A model generated the notes under the pieces. It did not search any database, was not told the origin of the DNA, and worked only from the letters and a program-made list of their open reading frames with translations. DNA of 64,000 nt, taken from the NCBI GenBank assembly GCA_003563465.1, contig PWVH01000128.1:34460-98459 (forward strand). Reading direction: 5' to 3'. Positions within the stretch are counted from its first letter, which is position 1. Every line of letters begins with the position of its first letter. This stretch comes from Coriobacteriaceae bacterium. GTDB taxonomy: Bacteria > Actinomycetota > Coriobacteriia > Anaerosomatales > SLCP01. A program made the translations under genes and the position numbers. Below, piece by piece: positions 1 to 8,729 of this stretch.

Positions 1-454
1 CGAGTGCTGAGCGTACGAACGAGCGTGCGGGCTCCAATCCCCCATCGAGGTATATCGCACCTGCCACTCCCTCGAAGACGTTCTCCAAAGCAGACCTCAG
101 TCCCCGGCCCTCCGTACCGGCTTCGGAATCGCCGATGACTATGAACGGAGTCAGACCGAGATCCTCGGCGGCTTGCGAGAGGACGGATCCTGCAACCACC
201 GATATTTTGAGCTTCGTCATCTCTCCTTCGGACAGATGAGTGAAGCGGCGATAGATCTCTTCGACGATCATGAGGTTGATTACGGCATCGCCGAGGAACT
301 CGAGACGTTCGTAACTAAGGATTTCACACTCGTCACCTATAGCGCTGGGATGGGTCAGCGCCTGTAGAAGGAGGGAGCGGTCAGAGAAACGATAGCCGAG
401 GATGTCCTCAGCCGCGTCGAGGGTTCTGAAGTCGGGTGTGGACGGGTCGGACAC
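1..454 (-). CDS. rnc: Ribonuclease III (5' part, cut by window edge)
   Basis: Endonuclease for double-stranded RNA, acting in rRNA and mRNA processing. The visible 151 codons hold the family signature ERLEFLGDAV around residue 50, followed by a helical endonuclease domain; the dsRNA-binding domain would lie beyond position 1. The start is taken as GTG at 454, seven bases after the fabF stop, with a GAG-rich ribosome site inside the end of fabF. An rnc gene at the end of a fab/plsX operon is a common arrangement in Gram-positive bacteria, so cotranscription with fabF is likely. The family assignment rests on the signature and position; the C-terminal half cannot be checked. Confidence 0.9.
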   Translation of the reverse strand, partial: MSDPSTPDFRTLDAAEDILGYRFSDRSLLLQALTHPSAIGDECEILSYERLEFLGDAVINLMIVEEIYRRFTHLSEGEMTKLKISVVAGSVLSQAAEDLGLTPFIVIGDSEAGTEGRGLRSALENVFEGVAGAIYLDGGLEPARSFVRSAL

Positions 455-461
455 GGTGCCC

Positions 462-1688
462 TCAGTCTCGAGAAAGGACTAGCGTTGCATTGTGGCCGCC
501 GAACCCGAAGGAGTTGTTCATAGCAACGCGGACACGACCTTCGCGAGCCACATTTGCGACGTAGTCGAGATCGCATTCGGGGTCCGGGTTTTCGAGATTA
601 ATGGTGGGAGCGATGACGCCGGAATGAAGGGTGAGCGCGCAGACGACAGTCTCGACGGCCCCAGCCCCCCCGAGAAGGTGGCCAGTCATGGACTTGGTCG
701 AGGACACAGGCGGTGGGGCGACGCCGAAGACGGATTTGACCGCCCTGGTCTCTATGACATCTCCCTGCGGTGTAGAAGTACCGTGGGCATTGATATAATC
801 GATATCGCTGGCAGATATCCCTGCCTGTGCTAGCGCATGACGCATGGCTCGGATAGCTCCATCTCCTGAAGGCTCTGGCGCAGTTATGTGATGCGCGTCA
901 GCTGTTGCGCCGTACCCGGTCACATACCCGTAGATCCGGACACCTCTCGCCAAAGCGCGCTCCTCGGCTTCGAGGACGATGATGCCGCACCCCTCCCCCA
1001 TTACGAAGCCATCTCTGTCGGCGTCGAATGGCCGCGACGCCCGTTCCGGCTCGTCGTTGCGCGTCGAAAGGGCTCTAGCAGCTGAGAATCCAGCAAGCCC
1101 GATGGGGGTGATAGCGGCATCGACACCTCCGGCGATTATCACGTCTGCTTGGTCACGCCGAATCGCCTCGGCCGCTTCGCCGACGGCATGACAACCGGTC
1201 GCACAGGCTGAGACCGGAGAGTAGTTGATGCCTCGGGCTCCGGTGCGTATGGAGATCAGGCCGGCGGCGAGATCGACGATCATCATCGGAACGAGGAAAG
1301 GGCTGACTTTGCGTGGGCCTTCGGCGGCGAGCTTCTCGTACTGATCCTCCATCACATGCAGTCCACCGATGCCGGATCCCACAATCACTCCGACACGATC
1401 CGCCTCCTCTTCGGTGAAGGTGAGTTCGGAGTCAGCGATGGCCTCGTCCGCAGCAACCAAGGCGAACTGCTGGAATCGTGCCATGCGGCGGGCTTCCTTC
1501 GGATTGAGTGTGGCTGAAGGGTCGAAGTCGTCGACGGTGGCGGCGAAACGAACAGGGAACTCGGATGTGTCGAAGTGCGTGATGTTTCTAGCACCGGAAC
1601 GTCCAGAGACCAGACCCTCGTGGAACGCCTGTATTCCGAGACCGATGGGCGAGATGACACCGAGCCCCGTTATGGCGATCCTTCTCAT
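462..1688 (-). CDS. fabF: 3-oxoacyl-ACP synthase II
   Basis: Condensing enzyme that extends acyl-ACP with malonyl-ACP in cytosolic type II fatty-acid synthesis. The protein is about 408 residues, normal for FabF. The nucleophile is Cys162 in SACATG, and the two catalytic histidines are in NAHGTSTPQGD (near 302) and SMTGHLLGG (near 338). The chosen start (MRRIAITG) overlaps the stop of the upstream flavoprotein gene as ATGA, which argues for translational coupling and against a start 36 bases further upstream. It is the next-to-last gene of the fab cluster, followed by rnc. No key residue is missing. Confidence 0.97.
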   Translation of the reverse strand: MRRIAITGLGVISPIGLGIQAFHEGLVSGRSGARNITHFDTSEFPVRFAATVDDFDPSATLNPKEARRMARFQQFALVAADEAIADSELTFTEEEADRVGVIVGSGIGGLHVMEDQYEKLAAEGPRKVSPFLVPMMIVDLAAGLISIRTGARGINYSPVSACATGCHAVGEAAEAIRRDQADVIIAGGVDAAITPIGLAGFSAARALSTRNDEPERASRPFDADRDGFVMGEGCGIIVLEAEERALARGVRIYGYVTGYGATADAHHITAPEPSGDGAIRAMRHALAQAGISASDIDYINAHGTSTPQGDVIETRAVKSVFGVAPPPVSSTKSMTGHLLGGAGAVETVVCALTLHSGVIAPTINLENPDPECDLDYVANVAREGRVRVAMNNSFGFGGHNATLVLSRD

Positions 1689-2647
1689 CGGTCCGGCCCC
1701 TCCTCTCTGACAGCAGCTCGCCACTCGGCCTGGAGTCGTTCCATGAGAGAGGCGACCGATGGTACGTCGTGGATGCGTGCAGCCGAACTGCCGGCGAAGA
1801 CTAGACCTTCATCAACGTCCCCACGCTGCGCCTTAATCAGGCGGTCGACGATGCAGTATTCCTTGCCGCACTTCTTGAGACAGGCGATGCACTTGCCTAT
1901 AGGTTCGATATCGCCACGTGCAAGTCTGCGAGAAAACGGATTCTGGATCGCACGACCCGGCAGACCTACAGGACTCTTCACCAGCACGATGTCGCCGTCG
2001 GCCGCATTCACATACATCTGCTTGAAGGCTTCAGGGGCCGAGGATTCCAGCGTCGCCGCGAAGCGCGACCCCATCTGCACACCCGCGGCGCCGGCATCCA
2101 GAGTCCGTGCGATGTCATCGCCTGTTACTACGCCACCAGCACCGATCACAGGTATGTCCACGGCCTCGAGGATCTCGGGGAGGAGTTCAAGCATAGGACG
2201 ATCGGTTCCCAAGTGACCGCCAGCCTCGACCCCCTCGACAACGACGGCAGCAGCGCCGAAGCGTTCCGAAAGCTGGGCGACACGAGCAGATCCGACGATG
2301 GGGACGATCGGAACACCGGCCTCACGTCCCCAAGTGAAGATGTCACGAGAGAAGCCAGCGCCTGCTATGACCAGGTCAGCTCGGGCCGCGATTGCGGAGA
2401 GCACCAGCTCCTTGAACTTGCGGACCGCCACCATGATGTTTACGCCAACCACACCGTCGGTGGCATCTCGGGCAGCACGGATCTCAGACGCCATCTCCTC
2501 GGGTTCCAGACCGGAACCAGCGATGATTCCTATGCCTCCGGCTTCAGCTACTGCAGCCGCCAAGGGTGACAAGGAAATGCGCACGGCCATGCCGCCCTGC
2601 ACTATCGGTAGCCGAGCGGTCTTAGATCCGATGGTCAATGTCGGCAT
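1685..2647 (-). CDS. FabK-like / nitronate monooxygenase-family flavoprotein with cysteine cluster
   Basis: FMN-dependent TIM-barrel oxidoreductase of the NPD/FabK family. The protein begins with IVQGGMAV, the family N-terminal signature, and contains VVEGVEAGGHLG and GAGGVVTGDDIA, typical flavin and phosphate-binding loops. Near residue 250 it has four cysteines (C-x2-C-x3-C-x4-C in GKCIACLKKC and EYC), which the canonical FabK encoded at 4723-5679 lacks. Such cysteine-bearing relatives are known in anaerobes, but their substrate is uncertain. It sits between acpP and fabF, so a role in acyl-ACP metabolism is likely. The start is set at ATG 2647; an in-frame GTG at 2707 lacks a ribosome site. 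Confidence 0.8.
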   Translation of the reverse strand: MPTLTIGSKTARLPIVQGGMAVRISLSPLAAAVAEAGGIGIIAGSGLEPEEMASEIRAARDATDGVVGVNIMVAVRKFKELVLSAIAARADLVIAGAGFSRDIFTWGREAGVPIVPIVGSARVAQLSERFGAAAVVVEGVEAGGHLGTDRPMLELLPEILEAVDIPVIGAGGVVTGDDIARTLDAGAAGVQMGSRFAATLESSAPEAFKQMYVNAADGDIVLVKSPVGLPGRAIQNPFSRRLARGDIEPIGKCIACLKKCGKEYCIVDRLIKAQRGDVDEGLVFAGSSAARIHDVPSVASLMERLQAEWRAAVREEGPDR

Positions 2648-2752
2648 CGCGATTACGGTGTCTCTCCGTTCGAAATCTATATAGAGGATTCCATCCGCCC
2701 CGGCCACCGATCGAAGCCTGTGTGCGGCCGAGGCGGGAATCGTTTGGGATCC

Positions 2753-2992
2753 TCAGGTGTGGGCCTCAATGTAGGACACCGAATCGCCAACGGTCCTGAT
2801 TGACTCGACGTCCTCGTCAGGAATCGAGACGCCGAACTCAGTCTCGAGAGCCATGACGAGTTCGACCAAGTCGAGAGAGTCAGCACCGAGGTCGTCGACG
2901 AAAGCAGCCTCCTCGGTGACGTCTTCACGTTCGACATTGAGCTGTTCCACGATAACATCTACAACCTTCTCCAGGATCTCGTCACGTTCCAT
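2753..2992 (-). CDS. acpP: Acyl carrier protein
   Basis: Small acidic carrier (79 residues) that bears the growing acyl chain on a phosphopantetheine arm. Ser39 in GADSLDLVEL is the attachment site, and the flanking helix II sequence is canonical. It lies between fabG and the cysteine-rich FabK-like gene; the gaps are 58 bp to fabG and about 100 bp downstream, larger than elsewhere in this cluster. A GGTGTG-type ribosome site precedes the ATG. The carrier serves FabD, FabF, FabG, FabH and FabK encoded next to it, and PlsX, which takes acyl-ACP to acyl phosphate. No oddities. Confidence 0.97.
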   Translation of the reverse strand: MERDEILEKVVDVIVEQLNVEREDVTEEAAFVDDLGADSLDLVELVMALETEFGVSIPDEDVESIRTVGDSVSYIEAHT

Positions 2993-3050
2993 CTATCTCA
3001 CCACACCTCCCTTCGTGGTTCCTCGCAGTTATCGAAATCCGCTGGCCACT

Positions 3051-3806
3051 CTAGACGAACGTCATGCCCCCGTCGACGGCGAGAACCTGACCGGTGACGT
3101 AGCGGGCGTCATCGGAAGCAAGAAAGGCGACTGCTGCGGCAACGTCGGAAGGGGTGCCGAAGGTGCCCAACGCAATCTGCGAGAGAGCGCTTTCTCGCAC
3201 TTTGTCTGGAAGCGATGCCGTCATGTCGGTCTCTATGAATCCGGGTGCGACAGCGTTCACCCGCACCGACCTGGACGCCAGCTCCTTCGCGACGGACTTC
3301 GTCAGGCCGATTAGTCCGGCTTTTGCCGAGGCATAGTTCGCCTGACCCGCGTTTCCGACGAGTCCGACAACCGAGGCGATGTTCACGATCGAGCCCCGGC
3401 GCGCTTTCATCATCACCTTAGCAGCGGCCCGAGTCGCGAAGAAAGCCCCGGTGAGGTTCACTCGCAAGACAGCATCCCAGTCCTCGTCAGACATCCGGAC
3501 CACAAGTCCGTCGCGAGCGATACCCGCATTGTTGACGAGGATGTCGAGGCCGCCGAGATGTTGAACGGTTGAGCTCACGAGATTCGAACACTCGTCCGGG
3601 CGAGATACATCTGCCTCAAGCGCCACAGCAACCCCCCCGCTCTCTTCGATCTCTGCGACCACAGCTGCAGCACCCTCGGTTCCGGGCGCGTAGTTGACTG
3701 CGATCGAGGCGCCTCTGGCGGCCAGAGTACGAGCAATCACGGCTCCTATCCCGCGAGAAGCTCCCGTGATCAATGCAGACCTACCAGCCAGATCGAGGGT
3801 ACTCAT
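3051..3806 (-). CDS. fabG: 3-oxoacyl-ACP reductase
   Basis: NADPH-dependent short-chain dehydrogenase that reduces 3-oxoacyl-ACP in fatty-acid elongation. The 251-residue protein has the cofactor loop TGASRGIG (residues 14-21), the NNAG motif, and the Ser-Tyr-Lys triad in NIASVVG and NYASAKAG. It ends in GGMTFV, close to the usual FabG C-terminus. Its ATG shares one base with the fabD stop (TAATG), so the two are probably translationally coupled. Many SDRs look alike, but position between fabD and acpP makes FabG the clear choice. Confidence 0.96.
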   Translation of the reverse strand: MSTLDLAGRSALITGASRGIGAVIARTLAARGASIAVNYAPGTEGAAAVVAEIEESGGVAVALEADVSRPDECSNLVSSTVQHLGGLDILVNNAGIARDGLVVRMSDEDWDAVLRVNLTGAFFATRAAAKVMMKARRGSIVNIASVVGLVGNAGQANYASAKAGLIGLTKSVAKELASRSVRVNAVAPGFIETDMTASLPDKVRESALSQIALGTFGTPSDVAAAVAFLASDDARYVTGQVLAVDGGMTFV

Positions 3807-4726
3807 TACAGGACCTCCTCAACAAGGGTCTTCAGATCGGTTTCCTCCACACTTATGGCGGGGAGGTTCTGAACCTTGCGCGCAAGACCCTTCAACACCG
3901 ATCCAGGACCACTCTCGATGAGTGTGACCGGTGAGTATTCGGCCATGGCGCGCATGGACTCCGTCCAGAGAACGGGTGATGTCATCTGTGCGTGGAGTGC
4001 GGAACGGATGGAGGCGGAATCGGTGCTTGGCTCTGGGCGGGAGTTCTGGATGACCGGGATATCGGCTTCATTGAGTTCGGTCTCGTCGAGTGTCTCTGAG
4101 AATCTTTCAGCGGCGCGGGACATCAATGGGGAATGGAACGGGCCAGCGACGTCCAGGTCGACGATGCGGCGAGCGCCTCCCGCAGTAAGCATGTCCCTCG
4201 CTTGAGCGACGCCTTCGTGTGTTCCGGAGACGACCACCTGTTCAGGTGAGTTATGGTTTGCCACCCATACGTCTTCGAGGTCGCCGATAGCATGAGCTAC
4301 CGCTGCGTGATCGAGTCCCAGGCACGCGGCCATGGTACCGGGGGTGTCTTCAGCAGTCTGCGCCATCAATCGCGAACGTCGACATACGAGTTCGAGTCCG
4401 GCCTCGACAGAGTAGACGCCTGCGATAGAAAGCGCCGCCAGTTCTCCGAGGCTGTGTCCTGCGACGGCGACGGGTTTCACCCCGACATCCAAGAGGGCAC
4501 TCCCCCACGCCCAGTCTGCTAGGTAGAGGAGCGGCTGGGCCACACGGGTGTCCGATATCTCTGCGGCGCTGCCCTCGTATGCCAGACGTCTGAGTTCGTA
4601 TCCGGTGAGAGCCTCGGCGGCATCGAGAAGTCGTTCGAGATTGTCGGACTCAGGGATGGCATCCAGCATGCCTCGGCGCTGGGAGCCCTGGCCGGGAAAG
4701 GCGAAGACGACACTACTTCGGCTCAC
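3806..4726 (-). CDS. fabD: Malonyl-CoA:ACP transacylase
   Basis: Loads malonyl units from CoA onto ACP. The protein (about 306 residues) opens with VFAFPGQGSQ, carries the nucleophile Ser92 in GHSLGE, and has the partner histidine in GPFHSPLM (near 199). The start is GTG at 4726, overlapping the fabK stop as GTGA; a start 27 bases upstream would extend the overlap without reason. It ends in a one-base overlap with fabG. All catalytic residues are present. Confidence 0.96.
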   Translation of the reverse strand: MSRSSVVFAFPGQGSQRRGMLDAIPESDNLERLLDAAEALTGYELRRLAYEGSAAEISDTRVAQPLLYLADWAWGSALLDVGVKPVAVAGHSLGELAALSIAGVYSVEAGLELVCRRSRLMAQTAEDTPGTMAACLGLDHAAVAHAIGDLEDVWVANHNSPEQVVVSGTHEGVAQARDMLTAGGARRIVDLDVAGPFHSPLMSRAAERFSETLDETELNEADIPVIQNSRPEPSTDSASIRSALHAQMTSPVLWTESMRAMAEYSPVTLIESGPGSVLKGLARKVQNLPAISVEETDLKTLVEEVL

Positions 4727-5679
4727 GAGCAGGCCTTTCCGAACGTGGCACACAGTTTCGAGCTCGTTTGCTCCGCCTCGGCGATCATCTCTGAGACTAT
4801 ATCCGCAGCAGGCTGGATCCGGTTTACCATGGCACTACACTGACCAGCCATGATGCTGCCCATGTCGACATCACCTTCGCGCATGCACAGCGATAGTTTC
4901 CCGGTTCCGAGTCGCTCGAGATCCTCAACGCGATTCTCTCTGTCGAGCTCGGTAAGCATCCTGGATAGGCGATTCTTGAGCACTCTGACCGGGTGTCCGG
5001 TGGAGTAGCCGGTGACTACGGTATCTCGATCGCGCGCCTTCAAGATGCGAGCTTTGACATCGGAATGGATCGTACATTCGGAAGCACACATGAATCGGGT
5101 ACCGACCTGGACCCCCTCGGCACCTAAGGCGAAAGCTGCCGCCATGCCGCGTCCATCTGCGATGCCGCCTGCGGCGATCACCGGGATTTCGACCGCATCG
5201 GCCAGTTGAGGAGTGAGCACCATGGTGGTGAGTTCGCCGATATGTCCCCCCGCCTCCATTCCCTCTCCTATGATTGCGTTTGCCCCCATCGATTCCAAGC
5301 GTCTTGCGAGAGCTATGCTCGGGGCTACGGGCAGCACTCTGATGTCACGCTCGTGCAGCGCTGTCATATACTTTCCAGGATTGCCGGCTCCGGTGGTGAC
5401 AGCGTGGACTCTCTCTTCCAAGACCAGTTCCACGAGTTCATCGATGTGGGGCGTAAGAAGCATCAGGTTGACTCCGAAGGGCTTGTCGGTAAGCTCCTTA
5501 GCCAGTCGGATCTGATCGCGCAAAGTGGCAGTGGGCATATGGCCTGCACCTATGACACCTAAGCCGCCGGCGTTACTTACCGCCGCCGAAAGCTCGGCCG
5601 TAGCCGTCCAAGCCATCCCGCCTTGGATTATGGGGTGTTCGATTCCGAGGAGTTCGGTGAGTCGGGTCCGAAAGGCCAT
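4723..5679 (-). CDS. fabK: Enoyl-ACP reductase II (FabK)
   Basis: FMN- and NAD(P)H-dependent enoyl-ACP reductase that completes each elongation cycle. The 318-residue length matches the streptococcal FabK class, and the sequence shows HPIIQGGMAW, GEGMEAGGHIG and AAGGIADGRG, the flavin and phosphate loops of the family. It follows fabH with no gap (TAGATG) and overlaps fabD by four bases. No fabI is visible in the window, so FabK is probably the main enoyl reductase. A second, cysteine-rich member of the same superfamily is encoded at 1685-2647. Confidence 0.92.
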   Translation of the reverse strand: MAFRTRLTELLGIEHPIIQGGMAWTATAELSAAVSNAGGLGVIGAGHMPTATLRDQIRLAKELTDKPFGVNLMLLTPHIDELVELVLEERVHAVTTGAGNPGKYMTALHERDIRVLPVAPSIALARRLESMGANAIIGEGMEAGGHIGELTTMVLTPQLADAVEIPVIAAGGIADGRGMAAAFALGAEGVQVGTRFMCASECTIHSDVKARILKARDRDTVVTGYSTGHPVRVLKNRLSRMLTELDRENRVEDLERLGTGKLSLCMREGDVDMGSIMAGQCSAMVNRIQPAADIVSEMIAEAEQTSSKLCATFGKACS

Positions 5680-6684
5680 CTAACCCTCCTTACTCTGTGT
5701 CGCCTTAGTCCAGCGAACAACGGCGGCCCCCCAGGTTAGTCCGGCCCCGAATCCGACGAGTGCCAGTATGTCTCCGTTGGCGATTCGGCCGCTAGTATAC
5801 AGGTCGTCAAGAGCGAGCGGTATCGATGCCGCCGAGGTATTGCCAGTATCGTGCACGTGGCTGAACACTCGATCGGAAGGTATGCCGAGACGCTGACCGA
5901 CGGTGTTGAGGATACGCTGGTTGGCCTGATGGGGAACGAGCCAATCGAGGTCTCCGAGTTCGAGCCCGCTCGCCTCGAGAGCCTGCCTGGTAGCTGTCGG
6001 TATCGCATTAACCGCGAAACGAAACACCTCGTTGCCGTTCATGCGGACATAGTGGAGGCGTGAATCCAGCAGTGAGTGAGTTGCAGGCATAGCGGAGCCG
6101 CCGCCGGGTATCTTGAGCAGGTCGGCACCGGAACCATCCGTTCCAAGCACTATGCCCATCACACCTGGTTCATCGCTTCTCTCCAGAACCACTGCTCCGG
6201 CCGCGTCTCCGAAGAGCACGCATGTGGCACGGTCGGTGAAATCTATATGTCGGGTGAGAGCATCCGCGCCAGCTACGAGTACTCGGCGAGCCCGGCCAGA
6301 TTCTATCGCCGAAACTCCTGAGTGCATCCCGAATATGAATCCTGTGCAGGCAGCATTGAGATCGTAAGCCGGGCAGGTCATTCCGAGCCGGTTCTGCACT
6401 AGACATGCGGTGGCCGGAAAGATCATGTCAGGACTCGAGGTGCCTACAATCAGCAGGTCGATGTCTGCAGGAGTGAGTTCGGCGTTGTCCAGTGCGCGAG
6501 ACGCGGCTATAGCAGCCAGGTCGGAGGTGGCCTGTCCCTCCTCGGCTATGCGACGTTCGCTGATACCCGTGCGTGCAATGATCCACTCGTCGGACGTCTC
6601 CACCATATTCTCGAGATCGGCGTTCGTGAGAATACGTTCAGGCAGGTAGGAGCCGATGCCGGCAATGTGGGCGACGGTGGTCAT
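5680..6684 (-). CDS. fabH: 3-oxoacyl-ACP synthase III
   Basis: Initiating condensing enzyme that joins an acyl-CoA primer to malonyl-ACP. Cys113 in NAACTGF, His in VPHQANQRI and Asn in GNTSAASIP form the thiolase-type triad. Length is about 334 residues. The start at ATG 6684 (MTTVAHIAG) has an AGGAGAG ribosome site nine bases upstream; longer in-frame starts would add 73 residues unlike any FabH. The gene lies 92 bp after plsX and abuts fabK. Confidence 0.97.
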   Translation of the reverse strand: MTTVAHIAGIGSYLPERILTNADLENMVETSDEWIIARTGISERRIAEEGQATSDLAAIAASRALDNAELTPADIDLLIVGTSSPDMIFPATACLVQNRLGMTCPAYDLNAACTGFIFGMHSGVSAIESGRARRVLVAGADALTRHIDFTDRATCVLFGDAAGAVVLERSDEPGVMGIVLGTDGSGADLLKIPGGGSAMPATHSLLDSRLHYVRMNGNEVFRFAVNAIPTATRQALEASGLELGDLDWLVPHQANQRILNTVGQRLGIPSDRVFSHVHDTGNTSAASIPLALDDLYTSGRIANGDILALVGFGAGLTWGAAVVRWTKATQSKEG

Positions 6685-6776
6685 ACGGCGTGTGCTCTCC
6701 TGGAGAAGACAATCATGCGGGATAGGTGTCCGAGTAGTGTACACGTCGTCCGGGTTAGCGGAAAGTGGCGACGGAT

Positions 6777-7781
6777 TCACGTTTCGCGGGGAATGACCGC
6801 TCCGGCTATGTGCGTGGTGAGCTGTTCGCGAACTGCTCGGGTTGAAACCTGGAGAGCGGCGGCGACCGCAGGGGTCTTCGAAGACCCATGCCCGATGATG
6901 CAAATGCCGTCAACCCCGAGCAGAGGAGCCCCGCCGTATGTGTCCGGATCGAAGCGAGACCTCAGTGCGCGCATGGAGGGTGCGATGACGGCGGCGGCCA
7001 GGCGCCTTGGCGCCGAGGAAGTCATAGCTTGCTTCACTTGAGCGAACAGAGTCCCGGAAACTCCTTCGAGCAGTTTCAGCACGACGTTGCCGGTGAACCC
7101 ATCTGTGACGATTACGTCGGCGTTGCCTTTAAGGAGATCGTGTCCCTCGATGTTTCCGAGGAATCCGGGAATCTGGTCGCTCATCAATGCGTGGGTTTCG
7201 ATAGAGAGCTGAGAGCCCTTGGCAGGCTCCTCCCCGATGCTGAGTAGGAAGATGCGAGGGTTTCGGACGCCTAGAACGGTCCTAGCGTAAGCGGATCCCA
7301 TGTGTGCGAAATGCACGAGATGATCCGGCTTGCAGTCGGCAGTGGCTCCGACGTCGAGAAGCACCGTGGGTGAGCCTATGGTAGGGAGAACAGCCGCGAT
7401 GGCCGGACGTGCGATTCCTGGGATACGGCCCATGATGAGCGTCGCTGCGGCCATACAGGCTCCAGTGGAGCCTGCAGAGAAGAAAGCTTCTGCAGCTGTT
7501 TCCCTTACGAGCCGGCAGCCCACCACGATCGACGAGTCCGTCTTCTTGCGGACTGCAGAAGCGGAGTTCTCATCCATGCCGATGATCTCTGTGGTGGGAT
7601 GTGTGCTGGCATTCTCATATGCGTCTGCGAACGGCTCCACTACTTCGGCAGGCCCGGTCAGTATTACTCTCAAATCGGGATCGTCGGCCAGGGCGACGGC
7701 TACACCGGCGAGTATCTCGCCGGGAGCATGGTCTCCGCCCATCGCATCCACTACGACGCGAACCACGCGCCGGTGCTCCAT
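6777..7781 (-). CDS. plsX: Phosphate acyltransferase PlsX
   Basis: Converts acyl-ACP to acyl phosphate, the acyl donor for PlsY (gene at 53182-53841), so it links the fab cluster to phospholipid synthesis. The 334-residue protein has VDAMGGDHAP at the N-terminus, FFSAGSTGA, and TDGFTGNVVLK near residue 225, all family hallmarks. A strong GAGGAGG ribosome site precedes ATG 7781. The rpmF-plsX-fabH order is conserved in many bacteria. Acyl phosphate made by the FakA/FakB kinase encoded at 12-15 kb would enter the same pool. Confidence 0.97.
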   Translation of the reverse strand: MEHRRVVRVVVDAMGGDHAPGEILAGVAVALADDPDLRVILTGPAEVVEPFADAYENASTHPTTEIIGMDENSASAVRKKTDSSIVVGCRLVRETAAEAFFSAGSTGACMAAATLIMGRIPGIARPAIAAVLPTIGSPTVLLDVGATADCKPDHLVHFAHMGSAYARTVLGVRNPRIFLLSIGEEPAKGSQLSIETHALMSDQIPGFLGNIEGHDLLKGNADVIVTDGFTGNVVLKLLEGVSGTLFAQVKQAMTSSAPRRLAAAVIAPSMRALRSRFDPDTYGGAPLLGVDGICIIGHGSSKTPAVAAALQVSTRAVREQLTTHIAGAVIPRET

Positions 7782-7901
7782 CGAAGACCTCCTCGATGTC
7801 GTGTGAGATCTCGATCGATCAGCTTACGAAGGCGCCAGGAAAAGGGTCGTGATCGAACTCCGCCTAGAGCGCATCGCGTCTACGAAACCTCGAACCCCGA
7901 G

Positions 7902-8078
7902 CTACTCGGTGTCGATGACTTCCTTGCCCTTGTAGTACCCACACTCGGGGCAAACGCGGTGAGGAAGCTTAGGCTGATGGCATTGGGGGCACACGGACCT
8001 GGGCGGACAATCGACCGAGTGAGTGGCCCGGCGGGAGTCGCGCAGCGCCCGCGATTTCTTTCGCTTGGGAACAGGCAT
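7902..8078 (-). CDS. rpmF: 50S ribosomal protein L32
   Basis: Small large-subunit ribosomal protein of 58 residues. It begins MPVPKRKKSRALRD and carries two CxxC pairs (CPQC and CPEC), so it is the zinc-ribbon form. The start ATG 8078 has a GAAGGAGAT ribosome site; the longer frame upstream is not L32-like. A TATAGT -10-like element at 8161-8166 (minus strand) lies in the 115-bp gap upstream, hinting at an internal promoter for rpmF-plsX-fab, although no good -35 box is visible. Confidence 0.96.
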   Translation of the reverse strand: MPVPKRKKSRALRDSRRATHSVDCPPRSVCPQCHQPKLPHRVCPECGYYKGKEVIDTE

Positions 8079-8193
8079 TCTATCTCCTTCTTCAGACGCG
8101 GCGCTCCGAGGCGGAACATAGGTGCTATCTGACGCGATGTAGGAAGCGGCACGGCGGAACACTATAACACAGGCGATTGCTTTGGGACTCGCG

Positions 8194-8727
8194 CTACCTT
8201 TCGTCGGGTGGGAGCAGTTCCTTGAGGATAGCGAAGGGCCCATCCGGTTCGGGCTTTGCGGCCTGCTCGCATGAGCATTCTTCTACGTTGAGATCGCAAC
8301 CGCAGGTAGGGCAGATGCCCAGACATGCCGGGTCATGTAGGGGTGCGAACGGAATCTCCATACTGAGAGCGCTAAGCATCGCAGGCATGAGGTCGACGCG
8401 GTCTCCCTCGAGCGGATACCACTCCTGTTCGTCAGGGGGATCTTCGGCGATCGGTCGGCTGACGACAGCCTTGATCGATCCGGTGAGCACGATATCGAAC
8501 GGTTCGAGACAGCGGGAGCAATCCAGGCGAGCGGTTCCTACGACCGTTCCGTCGACTAGAATCGCTTCACCAGTATTTGTGAGAATGGCGTGCAGATGGG
8601 GTCGCTCGGCAAAGAGGACGAGGGAGTCGCCGACGGTGATGGATTCAAGAGGGACGTCCTCATCGAGTTCGAGGGTGGCGGCGGCCTCACCGACTATCGG
8701 CGAGACGTCGATCATGAAGGTGTTCAT
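8194..8727 (-). CDS. YceD / DUF177 family protein
   Basis: A 177-residue protein of the YceD (DUF177) family, which typically precedes rpmF. In plants and bacteria the family is linked to 23S rRNA accumulation, but the molecular role is not settled. The sequence has CSRC near residue 75 and a C-terminal metal-binding-like cluster CLGICPTCGCDLN followed by CSC. The start codon lies two bases after the stop of the upstream coiled-coil gene. Adjacency to rpmF supports the call. Confidence 0.85.
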   Translation of the reverse strand: MNTFMIDVSPIVGEAAATLELDEDVPLESITVGDSLVLFAERPHLHAILTNTGEAILVDGTVVGTARLDCSRCLEPFDIVLTGSIKAVVSRPIAEDPPDEQEWYPLEGDRVDLMPAMLSALSMEIPFAPLHDPACLGICPTCGCDLNVEECSCEQAAKPEPDGPFAILKELLPPDER

Positions 8728-8729
8728 CG

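Noticed and set aside
2648..2707. Longer N-terminus for the FabK-like protein starting at GTG 2707
   Set aside because: Extra residues are non-conserved and the GTG lacks a ribosome site.
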